This document shows, in pieces, positions 34,588-43,048 of a stretch of DNA of 64,000 nucleotides. The translations under genes were made by a program, and so were the position numbers. Under the pieces are notes generated by a model, which made no database searches, was not told the origin of the DNA, and was given only the letters and a program-made list of their open reading frames with translations. Source of the stretch: Planotetraspora phitsanulokensis (GTDB lineage Bacteria > Actinomycetota > Actinomycetes > Streptosporangiales > Streptosporangiaceae). Numbering within the stretch: position 1 is the stretch's first letter; every line of letters starts with the position of its first letter. The stretch covers positions 62,001-126,000 of the forward strand of contig NZ_BOOP01000009.1 in NCBI RefSeq assembly GCF_016863295.1, written 5' to 3'.

Positions 34588-36882
34588 TCAGCCGGCTGCC
34601 GCGGCGTGCCGCTCGAGCCGTACGACGACGCTCTTGGACGTGGGGGTGTTGGAGGTGTCCGCGGTGGAGTCGAGCGGCACCAGCACGTTGGTCTCGGGGA
34701 AGTAGGCCGCGCAGCACCCGCGCGCGGTGGAATAGGCGATCACGCGGAACCCCTCCGCCGTGCGTTCCCCGTCGGGCCACTCGCTGACCAGGTCGACGAG
34801 CTCGCCGTCGGCGATGCCGCGTTCGGCCAGGTCGTCGGGATTGACGAACACGACCCGGCGGCCGTTGTGCACGCCGCGGTAGCGGTCGTCCATGCCGTAG
34901 ATCGTGGTGTTGTACTGGTCGTGGCTGCGCACCGTCTGGAGCAGGAGGCGCCCGGGGGCGAGCCGCAGGACGTCGAGGGCGTTGGCGGTGAAGTTGGCCT
35001 TCCCCGTGTCGGTCGGGAAGCGCCGTTCGTCACGGGGGGCGTTGGGCAGGGCGAAGCCGCCGGGCCTGCGCACTCTTTCGTTGAAGTCGTCGAACCCCGG
35101 CACCACGCGCTCGATGCGGTCGCGGATGGCGTCGTGGTCGGCCTCGAACCGCTCCCAGGGGATGCCGGACGCGCCGTCCTGTTCGAAGAGCCTTCCGGCC
35201 AGCCTGCTGACGATGGCCACCTCGGAGAGCAGGTCGGGCGAGGCGGGAGCCAGCCGTCCCCGTGAGGCGTGCACCATGCCCATCGAGTCCTCGACCGTCA
35301 CGAACCGGTCGCCGTCCCTCTCCGTACGGCCCAGCGTGGGGAGGATGAGCGCCTGCTCGCCGCACACCGCGTGCGACCGGTTCAGCTTGGTCGACACCTG
35401 GACGGTGAGCCTGGCCCGGCGCATCGCCGCCTCGGTCACCGCCGTGTCCGGCGTCGCGGAGACGAAGTTGCCGCCCATCGCGACGAAGACCTTGGCCTGC
35501 CCGTCGCGCAGCGCCCTGATCGACTCCACCGCGTCGGCCCCGTGGCGGCGGGGCGGCTCGAAGCCGAACTCGTCACGCAGCGCGTCGAGGAACGCCGCCG
35601 ACGGCTTCTCGTAGATGCCCATCGTGCGGTCGCCCTGGACGTTGGAGTGCCCGCGCACGGGGCAGACCCCGGCTCCCGGCCGTCCCACGTTGCCGCGCAG
35701 CAGCAGGAAGTTGACGACCTCCCGGATGGTGGCGACGGAGTTCTTGTGCTGGGTCAGTCCCATGGCCCAGCACACGATCACCGACTTCGCCGCGAGGACG
35801 TCCTGGACCGTCTCCTCGACGGCCGTCCGGGGCAGGCCCGTCGCCTCCTCGACGTCCTCCCATTCGAGCTCGCGGACGTTCTTCTCGAAGTCGTGGAACC
35901 CGTGCGTGTGGGTCTCGACGAACTCGTGGTCGATCACCGACCCCGGGTTCGCATCGTCGGCCTCGAGCATCAGCTTCGACAGGGCCTGGAAGAGCGCCAT
36001 GTCGCCGTTGAGCCGGATCTGGAGGAACCGGTCGGCGAGCTTCGTGCCGCGCCCTGCGACCCCGCTCGCCTTCTGGGGGTTCTTGAACCGCAGCAGCCCG
36101 GCCTCGGGCAGCGGATTGACCGCGACGATGCGGGCGCCGTTCCTCTTGGCCTTCTCCAGCGCCGACAACATGCGCGGATGGTTGGTGCCGGGGTTCTGCC
36201 CCACCACGAAGATGAGGTCGGCCTTGTGGAGGTCGTCCAGCGAGACCGTCCCCTTGCCGATGCCCAGCGTCTGGGTGAGCGCCGAGCCGCTGGACTCGTG
36301 GCACATGTTGGAACAGTCGGGCAGGTTGTTGGTGCCGAAACGACGGACCAGAAGCTGGTAGAGGAACGCGGCCTCGTTCGACGTGCGCCCGGACGTGTAG
36401 AACAGCGCCTCATCCGGCGACTCGAGCGCCCTGAGCTCCCTGGCGATGATCGAGAACGCCTCGTCCCAGGCCACCGGCTCGTAGTGGTCGGACCCGGCCG
36501 GCTTGTACATCGGCTCGGTGAGCCTGCCCTGCTGCCCCAGCCAGTAGTCGCTGCGCCCGGCCAGTTCCGACACGGCGTGCTCGGCGAAGAAATCGCGGGT
36601 CACCCGGCGAAGGGTCGCCTCCTCCGCGACCGCCTTGGCGCCGTTCTCGCAGAATTCCGCGGGACTGCGGTGCTCGCCTTCCGGCCATGCACAACCGGGG
36701 CAGTCGAAACCCTGCTTCTGGTTCACACGCACCAGGGTCAGCAGCGAACGCTTGACGCCCATCTGGGAGTAGGACATCGCCAGCGAATGGGCCACCGCGG
36801 GAACTCCCGCCGCCCATTCCTTCGGAGATCCCACCTGCAGACGCTCATCCCCGACGTCGCGCCTGGGAGCTTTTTTTGCCAC
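34588..36882 (-). CDS. FdhF/YdeP-family molybdopterin oxidoreductase
   Basis: 764-residue molybdenum bis-MGD protein of the formate-dehydrogenase-alpha-like YdeP group. N-terminal GFDCPGCAWPEGEH (Cys pair), FYTSGRTSNEAAF, the conserved PDCSNMCHESSG region, and the C-terminal molydop-binding domain (LLLQTVRSHDQYNTTIYG). No signal peptide, so cytoplasmic. The family is annotated as formate dehydrogenase-like, but the physiological electron partner is unknown; E. coli YdeP is linked to acid resistance. Divergent from an oxalate/formate-type transporter, which supports a role with a small carboxylate. Confidence 0.9.
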   Translation of the reverse strand: MAKKAPRRDVGDERLQVGSPKEWAAGVPAVAHSLAMSYSQMGVKRSLLTLVRVNQKQGFDCPGCAWPEGEHRSPAEFCENGAKAVAEEATLRRVTRDFFAEHAVSELAGRSDYWLGQQGRLTEPMYKPAGSDHYEPVAWDEAFSIIARELRALESPDEALFYTSGRTSNEAAFLYQLLVRRFGTNNLPDCSNMCHESSGSALTQTLGIGKGTVSLDDLHKADLIFVVGQNPGTNHPRMLSALEKAKRNGARIVAVNPLPEAGLLRFKNPQKASGVAGRGTKLADRFLQIRLNGDMALFQALSKLMLEADDANPGSVIDHEFVETHTHGFHDFEKNVRELEWEDVEEATGLPRTAVEETVQDVLAAKSVIVCWAMGLTQHKNSVATIREVVNFLLLRGNVGRPGAGVCPVRGHSNVQGDRTMGIYEKPSAAFLDALRDEFGFEPPRRHGADAVESIRALRDGQAKVFVAMGGNFVSATPDTAVTEAAMRRARLTVQVSTKLNRSHAVCGEQALILPTLGRTERDGDRFVTVEDSMGMVHASRGRLAPASPDLLSEVAIVSRLAGRLFEQDGASGIPWERFEADHDAIRDRIERVVPGFDDFNERVRRPGGFALPNAPRDERRFPTDTGKANFTANALDVLRLAPGRLLLQTVRSHDQYNTTIYGMDDRYRGVHNGRRVVFVNPDDLAERGIADGELVDLVSEWPDGERTAEGFRVIAYSTARGCCAAYFPETNVLVPLDSTADTSNTPTSKSVVVRLERHAAAAG

Positions 36883-37075
36883 CCGATACCCTCACTTTCG
36901 GCCACCTGCCGTGTCCAAAATACGCCGTGTTGACACGCGGGCATGGACGAGGGTCAGGGGAGCGAGGGCGAGGCCGGCAGAGGGGGCCCGTTGTGCGCCA
37001 CCCACAAAGCTGGCGGGTTTGACTTTGCATTGTTAGCGTAGACAAGAACATTCGACTGAGACATACTGCCTGTTC

Positions 37076-38488
37076 ATGCCCGAAGATGGCCAAAAGCTGA
37101 TATCTCCCACTTCAGGTGGGTTTCTCAGTCGCTCACGCACGATCGCACCGCCCACGTGGAGCCGGTGGCTCGTACCCCCCGCAGCCCTTTCCGTGCACCT
37201 GTCCATCGGTCAGGCCTACTCGTGGAGCGTCTTCAAGCCGCCGCTCGAGAAGGCGCTCGACCTGTCAGGCACGCAGAGCGCGCTGCCCTTCCAACTCGGC
37301 ATCGTCATGCTCGGCCTGTCCGCCGCCTTCGGCGGGCCGCTGGTCGAGCGCAACGGCCCCCGTTGGGCGATGTTCGTCTCGATGGTCTGCTTCGCGTCCG
37401 GCTTCCTGATCTCCGCGCTCGGCGTGGCGACCAGTCAGTACTGGCTGGTCGTCCTCGGGTACGGCTTCGTGGGCGGGATCGGACTCGGCATCGGCTACAT
37501 CTCACCGGTGTCCACGCTGATGAAGTGGTTCCCCGACCGGCCGGGAATGGCCACGGGCATCGCCATCATGGGCTTCGGCGGAGGCGCGCTCATCGCCTCG
37601 CCGTGGTCCACGCAGATGCTCGGCTCCTTCGGCGCCACCACGGGCGGGATCGCCGAGGCCTTCCTCATTCACGGGGTGGTCTACGCGGTCTTCATGACCC
37701 TCGGCGTGCTCCTGGTGCGGGTCCCGGCGGACGGCTGGCTGCCCAAGGGCTTCAACCCGGCGAAGGCCGCCACGAAGGCCCTGGTCACCACCGCGAACGT
37801 CTCGGCGCGCAACGCGATCCGCACGCCGCAGTTCTGGTTCCTGTGGGTCGTCCTGTGCTTCAACGTGACCGCGGGCATCGGCATCCTGGAGAAGGCCGCG
37901 CCGATGATCCAGGACTTCTTCGCCCACACGGCCACGCCCATCTCGGTGAGCGCCGCCGCTGGCTTCGTCGCGCTGCTCTCGCTCGCGAACATGACCGGCC
38001 GGATCGTGTGGTCCTCGACCTCGGACCTCATCGGCCGCAAGAACATGTACCGCGTCTACCTCGGCGTGGGCGCCGTGCTGTACCTGATCATCTCGCTGTG
38101 GGGCGACTCGCACACCGTCGTGTTCATCCTGTGCGCGCTCGGCATCCTGTCGTTCTACGGAGGCGGCTTCGCCACCGTGCCGGCGTACCTCAAGGACCTG
38201 TTCGGCACCTTCCAGGTCGGGGCCATCCACGGCCGCCTGCTGACCGCCTGGTCGGTCGCCGGCGTCCTCGGCCCGCTGATCGTCAACGCCATCGCCGACT
38301 CCCAGGAGGCGGCCGGCAAGACGGGACCCGATCTCTACACGACGTCGCTGTACATCATGATCGGCCTGCTGGTGATCGGCTTCCTGTCCAACGAGCTGAT
38401 CCGTCCCGTGAAGGACAAGTTCCACGAACCGGCGCTCGCGACGGTCGGGGGAACGGATGCGGTGGCCACTCCGCAGGGAGGTTCATGA
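37076..38488 (+). CDS. OFA-family MFS transporter (oxalate/formate antiporter type)
   Basis: 470-residue major facilitator with 12 predicted TM helices. Family features: LSVHLSIGQAYSWSVFKPPL at TM1 and GLGIGYISPVSTLMKWFPDR. It probably exchanges or imports a small carboxylate such as formate or oxalate. It is divergent from the FdhF gene (about 190 bp); the gap contains TTGACT at 37019, a possible -35 element. The ATG at 37076 lacks a clear ribosome site. It overlaps a tiny downstream gene by 4 bp. Confidence 0.9.
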   Translation: MPEDGQKLISPTSGGFLSRSRTIAPPTWSRWLVPPAALSVHLSIGQAYSWSVFKPPLEKALDLSGTQSALPFQLGIVMLGLSAAFGGPLVERNGPRWAMFVSMVCFASGFLISALGVATSQYWLVVLGYGFVGGIGLGIGYISPVSTLMKWFPDRPGMATGIAIMGFGGGALIASPWSTQMLGSFGATTGGIAEAFLIHGVVYAVFMTLGVLLVRVPADGWLPKGFNPAKAATKALVTTANVSARNAIRTPQFWFLWVVLCFNVTAGIGILEKAAPMIQDFFAHTATPISVSAAAGFVALLSLANMTGRIVWSSTSDLIGRKNMYRVYLGVGAVLYLIISLWGDSHTVVFILCALGILSFYGGGFATVPAYLKDLFGTFQVGAIHGRLLTAWSVAGVLGPLIVNAIADSQEAAGKTGPDLYTTSLYIMIGLLVIGFLSNELIRPVKDKFHEPALATVGGTDAVATPQGGS

Positions 38489-38616
38489 TGACAGAGCAGA
38501 CAGAGACAAGCTCGCGCACCCCATTGATGATCTTGGCCTGGCTGTGGGTGGGCCTGCCCTTCGCCTACGGCGTCTACGAGCTGCTGCTCAAGCTCAGCCA
38601 GCTCTTCTCCGGTTGA
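38485..38616 (+). CDS. MFS transporter small subunit (43 aa, one TM)
   Basis: A 43-residue protein starting MMTEQTE with a single hydrophobic helix (PLMILAWLWVGLPFAYGVYE). The ATG overlaps the OFA transporter stop (ATGA), which is the known arrangement of the MFS small-subunit family that accompanies OFA transporters. It probably binds the transporter in the membrane. A very stable hairpin terminator follows. Confidence 0.8.
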   Translation: MMTEQTETSSRTPLMILAWLWVGLPFAYGVYELLLKLSQLFSG

Positions 38617-38670
38617 TCCCGGCGGCGGGCGCACCGCCCGCCCGTCCCGGGTACGAACACGGCAATCGCC

Positions 38671-38717
38671 CCTTCGCCGGGGGCCGGCCCTCCTGGTGGG
38701 CCGGCCCCCGGCGAAGG
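38671..38717 (+). terminator. Strong hairpin terminator (20-bp stem)
   Basis: A perfect 20-bp GC-rich stem (38671-38690 with 38698-38717) and a 7-base loop lie 55 bp after the small subunit stop. It shares its last two bases with the palindrome that follows. Confidence 0.9.
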
Positions 38718-38731
38718 CCTTATATAAGGCC
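38716..38731. promoter_or_regulatory. Perfect 16-bp palindrome overlapping a likely -10 region
   Basis: GGCCTTATATAAGGCC is perfectly self-complementary. Its TATA core sits about 30 bp before the SDR start codon, where a -10 box would lie. It may be an operator or promoter element, or simply an extension of the preceding terminator. Confidence 0.5.
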
Positions 38732-38756
38732 ATGGCCGTACGCGGAAGGAGCCCCG

Positions 38757-39494
38757 ATGACCGGAACGGACCTCGCGGGCCGGGTGGCCCTGCTCACCGG
38801 GGCCTCCGGCGGCATCGGCGGCGCGCTGGGCCGGTGTCTGATCGCCGCCGGTGTGCGGACGGCGTTCGCCTACGGCACCCGCGCGCACGAGGCCGAGCTG
38901 CTCGTGTCCGAAGCCGGGAGGGCCGGGCTGGACGCGATCGCCCTCTCCGGCGACCTCGCCGATCCCGAGGTGCCGGCGCGCCTGGTCGCCGCGACCGTCG
39001 AGGCCCTCGGTCCCGTCGACCTGCTGATCCCCAACGCCGGTTACGCCGTACGGCAGGCGTACACCGACGTCGACCTGGAGACCTGGGACCGCACCATGGC
39101 CGTCAACCTGCGCGCGCCGTTCCTGCTGGCCCAGCAGGTGGTGCCCGCGATGGTGGAGCGCGGGTTCGGCCGGGTCCTGTTCATCTCGTCGATCGCCGCC
39201 TTCACCGGCGGCGTCGTGGGCCCGCACTACGCCGCGTCCAAGGCCGGCCTGCACGGGACCCTGCATTTCCTCGCGGCCCGGGTCGCGAGCCGCGGCGTGA
39301 CGGTGAACGCCCTCGCGCCCGCGTTGATCGAGGACACCGCGATGTTGCCGGCGCTCGGTGAGGGCCCCCACGCGATCCCCGTCGGCCGGTTCGGCCGGCC
39401 CGAGGAGGTCGCCGACCTCGCCATGGCCGTGCTCCGCAACGGCTACCTCACCAACCAGGTCGTGAGTCTCGACGGCGGCATCCATCCACGCTGA
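38757..39494 (+). CDS. SDR-family oxidoreductase (FabG-like)
   Basis: 245 residues of the classical short-chain dehydrogenase/reductase family. Cofactor loop TGASGGIGGALG, NAGYAV, catalytic Ser in FISSIAAF, Tyr and Lys in YAASKAGLHG, and the C-terminal VVSLDGGIHPR typical of 3-oxoacyl-ACP-reductase-like members. The ATG at 38757 has GGAAGGAG just upstream. Substrate unknown; it stands alone between terminators. Confidence 0.9.
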   Translation: MTGTDLAGRVALLTGASGGIGGALGRCLIAAGVRTAFAYGTRAHEAELLVSEAGRAGLDAIALSGDLADPEVPARLVAATVEALGPVDLLIPNAGYAVRQAYTDVDLETWDRTMAVNLRAPFLLAQQVVPAMVERGFGRVLFISSIAAFTGGVVGPHYAASKAGLHGTLHFLAARVASRGVTVNALAPALIEDTAMLPALGEGPHAIPVGRFGRPEEVADLAMAVLRNGYLTNQVVSLDGGIHPR

Positions 39495-39620
39495 CCGCCG
39501 ATCGGGCCGGTTCCATCCCGGTAAGCACCTCGTAAGGATTGCGATCCCTCCGGCGGGCCGGCGGGACGTACTGTTTGGTGGCGCGGGACGCCACCGGCCG
39601 ACCGCAGATCGGAGCGGGAC

Positions 39621-39818
39621 ATGTGGGTTCGCGGTGTCGTCGGGGTGCTGTTCTGCCTCATCGGAGGCGTCTGGATCGCCCAGGGCACGGGCGCGCTCGG
39701 CGGTTCCATGATGTCCGGCCACGGCCAGTACGCCGTGCTGGGCGCGATCGTGGTGCTGGTCGGGCTGGCCATGTTGTGGTGGGCGTGGCGGATCCGGGGC
39801 CGCCGGCGCGACGGCTGA
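39621..39818 (+). CDS. Small two-TM membrane protein, 65 aa
   Basis: MWVRGVVGVLFCLIGGVWIA forms the first helix, and QYAVLGAIVVLVGLAMLWWA the second, ending in a basic RIRGRRRDG tail. GGAG six bases before the ATG. Small conserved actinobacterial proteins of this pattern are known but have no function assigned. It lies 46 bp before the next gene on the same strand. Confidence 0.7.
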   Translation: MWVRGVVGVLFCLIGGVWIAQGTGALGGSMMSGHGQYAVLGAIVVLVGLAMLWWAWRIRGRRRDG

Positions 39819-39864
39819 CCCGGCGGTTCGTCCCGCCGGCGCGGACTCGGATAGGTTTTCGGCC

Positions 39865-40947
39865 GTGGCAGTGACGATCGTGTACGAAACGCACTCGATC
39901 ACGACCGACAACGAGGCGGGGATCGCGACCGGGTGGTTGCCCGGCGAGTTGTCGGCGCGCGGCCGGATGCTGGCCGCCGAACTCGGCGCCCGCCGCCGTG
40001 ACGACGGGATCGCCGCGGTGTTCACCTCCGACCTGCGCCGTGCCGTGCAGACCACGGAGATCGCCTTCGCCGGCTCCGGGACCCCGGTCTTCCAGGACGA
40101 ACGGCTCCGCGAGTGCGACTACGGCGACCTCAACGGCGCGCCGGTGGCACGGCTCGCGGCCGAGCGGTCCCGGCACATCGAGGTGCCCTGGCCGGGCGGG
40201 CAGAGTTACCGCCAGGTCGTCGGCCGGACCCGCGACTTCCTCCGGGACCTCGTCTCCGCGTGGGACGGCGCCCGGGTGCTGGTGGTCGCGCACTCGGCCA
40301 ACCGGTGGGCGCTGGACCTGCTGATCGGCGGGGTGGCGCTGGGGGACTCCATCGCCGCGCCGTTCGAGTGGCGGGAGGGCTGGGAGTACACCGTCTCGGC
40401 CGCCGACGTCCGCCGCGCGGAGGGCCTGATCACGACGGGCAGGCTCGAGTTGTCGCCGCTCACCGTGGGGGACGCCGACGAGATGGCCGGGGTGCTCGCC
40501 GATCCGGCGTTGTACGCCTTCATCGGCGGCGAGCCGCCGAGCCTGGACGCGCTCCGTGCCCGCTACGCCCGGCTCGCCGTCGGCCACTCCCCCACCGGCG
40601 ACCAGGAATGGCTGAACTGGATCGTCCGCGACCGCGGCGGACACGCAGTCGGCACCGTCCAGGCCACCGTCGAGGACGGCGGGCGGCGGGCCGAGATCGC
40701 CTGGGTGATCGGCACGGCGTGGCAGGGCCGCGGCTACGCGTCGGAGGCCGCTGAGGCGCTCGTCGGATGGCTCGGCGCCCGCGGCGTCCGCCGTTTCGAG
40801 GCCCATGTGCATCCCGGCCACCACGCGTCGATCGCGGTGGCGGTCAGGGCCGGCCTGCGCCCGACCGACCGGTTCGACGACGGAGAGCGTCTGTACGTCC
40901 GGGAGGACCAGAACGGCCACGACCGGCCCGATCCCGGCTCCGCATAG
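39865..40947 (+). CDS. Histidine phosphatase-like/GNAT acetyltransferase fusion
   Basis: 360 residues in two domains. Residues 1 to about 185 match the phosphoglycerate-mutase/histidine-phosphatase fold (LSARGRMLAAELGAR, FTSDLRRAVQTTEIAF, DERLRECDYGDLNG, VLVVAHSANRWALDLL), but the usual N-terminal RHG reads THS in IVYETHSITTDNEAG. Residues about 190-345 are a GNAT acetyltransferase with the acetyl-CoA loop GTAWQGRGYASEAAEALVGW. GTG start at 39865. The fusion implies that one substrate is acted on by both halves or that one half regulates the other. Substrates unknown. Confidence 0.85.
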   Translation: MAVTIVYETHSITTDNEAGIATGWLPGELSARGRMLAAELGARRRDDGIAAVFTSDLRRAVQTTEIAFAGSGTPVFQDERLRECDYGDLNGAPVARLAAERSRHIEVPWPGGQSYRQVVGRTRDFLRDLVSAWDGARVLVVAHSANRWALDLLIGGVALGDSIAAPFEWREGWEYTVSAADVRRAEGLITTGRLELSPLTVGDADEMAGVLADPALYAFIGGEPPSLDALRARYARLAVGHSPTGDQEWLNWIVRDRGGHAVGTVQATVEDGGRRAEIAWVIGTAWQGRGYASEAAEALVGWLGARGVRRFEAHVHPGHHASIAVAVRAGLRPTDRFDDGERLYVREDQNGHDRPDPGSA

Positions 40948-40991
40948 GCTGAACCCACCCGGCAACAAATGATCGAGCGGGGCTGAATCTC

Positions 40992-41849
40992 ATGTCATCT
41001 GAACGGCGATCGGTCATGGTCACCGGCGCCTCGACCGGCATCGGCCGCGCCTGCGTCGCCGACCTGGTACGCGCGGGTTTCCACGTCTGGGCGGCGGTGC
41101 GCAGGGTCGAGGATGAGGAGTCACTGCTGCGCGAGCATCCGGACGGGGTGAGCGTGGTGCGGATGGACCTCACCGACGAGGCGTCCGTGCGCGCGGCGGG
41201 CGAGGTCGTGTGCGCGGCCGGGCCGCTGCACGGGCTGGTGAACAACGCGGGCGTGGCGCTGGCGGGTCCGCTGGAGTATCTGCCGATCGAGGTGTTCCGG
41301 CGCCAGATCGAGATCAACCTGACCGGCCAGCTGATCGTCACGCAGTCAGTGCTGCCCGCGCTCCGGCAGGCGGCCGAGTCCGGCGGCACCCCCCGCATCG
41401 TGATGGTGGGATCGATGGCCGGCCGGATCGCCGGCCCGATGCTCGGGCCGTACCACGCGGCGAAGTTCGGACTGGTCGGGCTCAGCGACAGCCTGCGGGC
41501 GGAACTCGCCCCGTTCGGCATCGGCGTGATCCTGGTCGAGCCCGGCGTGATCGCCACACCCATCTGGGAGAGGGGGACGGCCGCCGCCGACGAGTTGCTG
41601 GGACGGCTGCCCGCCGCGGCCGACCGGTACGCCGGCCAGATCAGCAGGGTCCGGGCGAGCGCGGCCAGGAACGCGGAGACCGGCATCCCCGCCGATCGCG
41701 CGGCAGGGGTCATCGTCGACGCGCTGACCGCCGCCAGGCCGCGGCCGCGTCAGCTCGTGGGCCGCGACGCCAAGATCGCCGCCGTCCTGGCCCGCTTCCT
41801 CCCGTACACGCTGCTTTACCGTGTGACGGCCGCGAGAAGAGCCGGCTGA
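40992..41849 (+). CDS. SDR-family NAD(P)-dependent oxidoreductase
   Basis: 285 residues. TGASTGIGRACVADL cofactor loop, NNAGVALAG, Ser in MVGSMAGRIAG and catalytic YHAAK. The longer C-terminal part (RPRQLVGRDAKIAAVLARFLP, YTLLYRV) is typical of steroid/retinol-type SDRs with a membrane-proximal tail. Convergent with an MmyB-like regulator; SDR genes are frequent partners of that regulator family, so regulation by it is plausible. Confidence 0.9.
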   Translation: MSSERRSVMVTGASTGIGRACVADLVRAGFHVWAAVRRVEDEESLLREHPDGVSVVRMDLTDEASVRAAGEVVCAAGPLHGLVNNAGVALAGPLEYLPIEVFRRQIEINLTGQLIVTQSVLPALRQAAESGGTPRIVMVGSMAGRIAGPMLGPYHAAKFGLVGLSDSLRAELAPFGIGVILVEPGVIATPIWERGTAAADELLGRLPAAADRYAGQISRVRASAARNAETGIPADRAAGVIVDALTAARPRPRQLVGRDAKIAAVLARFLPYTLLYRVTAARRAG

Positions 41850-41886
41850 CAGCCGGCTCGGCCGACGGCCGCGGCACCCCGGAGGG

Positions 41887-42837
41887 TCACCGGGGCCGAC
41901 CGCGGCGCCGCGGCCCCGCCGCGGCCGCCTCCTCGGTGTCCGTGGGGCCGGGGTGGTCGCCCCTCGGATCCTCGCGCTGCTCCGGCCGTCCGGGCGGCGG
42001 CGCGCCGGTGCCGCTCTCCGCCCGCATCCGACGGGAGAGCGTGATCAGCGCGGCCTCGGACGGGGAGCCGGGCTCGGCCTGGAAGACGATCAGCTTCAGC
42101 CCCGGCGAGCCGTCGATGCTGAGCACCTCCATCGTCGTGATCACATCTCCGACGTCGTCGCGATGGAAGCGGACGGGAGCGCGCGTCCTGCCCCGAACCT
42201 CGTGCAGGGCCCACATCCGGCGGAAGTCCTCGCTGTCCGACAGCTCATCCAGAAGGTCGAGCATGTCGGGATCGTCGCTGTCCAGGCCCGCCGTGGCGCG
42301 CAGATGGGCCACCTTGGAACCGGTGTCCAGCTCCCAGTCGAGATAGAACCCGCGGGACGCGGGGTTGAGCAGCGCCAGCCGGAGCAGGTTGTCGCTGTGC
42401 TCGAGCCCCTCGTAGAGCGCTTCGGCCACGGGGTTTCTGACCAGCACGTCCAGCCGGCTGTTCACCACGTAGGCGGGCACGTGGTCCCAGCCGTCGATCA
42501 GCCGGATCAGGCTCGGCTCGACCCGATCGGCCGGCCCTTCGGGCGTACGCCGGTGCGGCCGCCCGCGCGCGAGCTCATGCAGATGTTCGGTGGCCTCCCG
42601 GTCGAGCTGGAGGACTCGCGCGATGGCGTCGATGACCTGCGCGGAGGGGCGGCGTTCTCGTCCCTGTTCGAGGCGGCTGTAGTAGTCGATGCTGATGCCC
42701 GCGAGCAGGGCCACCTCCTCCCGGCGCAGCCCAGGCGTCCTGCGGCGGGGTCCGACCCCTGCCAGTCCCACCTGTTCGGCTGTGGTGACCTGGCGTCGTG
42801 CGCGCAGGAACTCGCCAAGAGGGCTCGCGCCTTCCAT
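41887..42837 (-). CDS. MmyB-like helix-turn-helix transcriptional regulator
   Basis: 316 residues. The N-terminal XRE helix-turn-helix (about 10-80) has the family hallmark RRRTPGLRREEVALLAGIS, IDYYSRLEQGRERRPS. The central/C-terminal MmyB ligand-binding domain (about 95-270) is PAS-like; in MmyB of Streptomyces it binds a fatty acid. The last 45 residues are low-complexity Pro/Arg. Convergent with the SDR gene and divergent from the SARP regulator gene 210 bp away. Confidence 0.88.
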   Translation of the reverse strand: MEGASPLGEFLRARRQVTTAEQVGLAGVGPRRRTPGLRREEVALLAGISIDYYSRLEQGRERRPSAQVIDAIARVLQLDREATEHLHELARGRPHRRTPEGPADRVEPSLIRLIDGWDHVPAYVVNSRLDVLVRNPVAEALYEGLEHSDNLLRLALLNPASRGFYLDWELDTGSKVAHLRATAGLDSDDPDMLDLLDELSDSEDFRRMWALHEVRGRTRAPVRFHRDDVGDVITTMEVLSIDGSPGLKLIVFQAEPGSPSEAALITLSRRMRAESGTGAPPPGRPEQREDPRGDHPGPTDTEEAAAAGPRRRGRPR

Positions 42838-43048
42838 CCCTTCAGGCTATGCGCGGGTCTCGGACCGGAAGGTGGCAGTACTACACCCCCCTTTTTCGCG
42901 GCCGCGGCGACGCCCCGTCCGGGCCGGATCGGCGGATGTCCGGGATCGCTATCGCGCACGGGATCATCCGGGCTATTCTCGCCGAATCCGTTCACCATGG
43001 AACGGATCACACCGGTTCTGTAGGACGCCGTCGTTCGGGGAAGCACGG

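Noticed and set aside
36883-37075. Riboswitch or small RNA between FdhF and OFA genes
   Set aside because: No conserved aptamer or stable paired structure was recognised; only promoter-like TTGAC words are visible.
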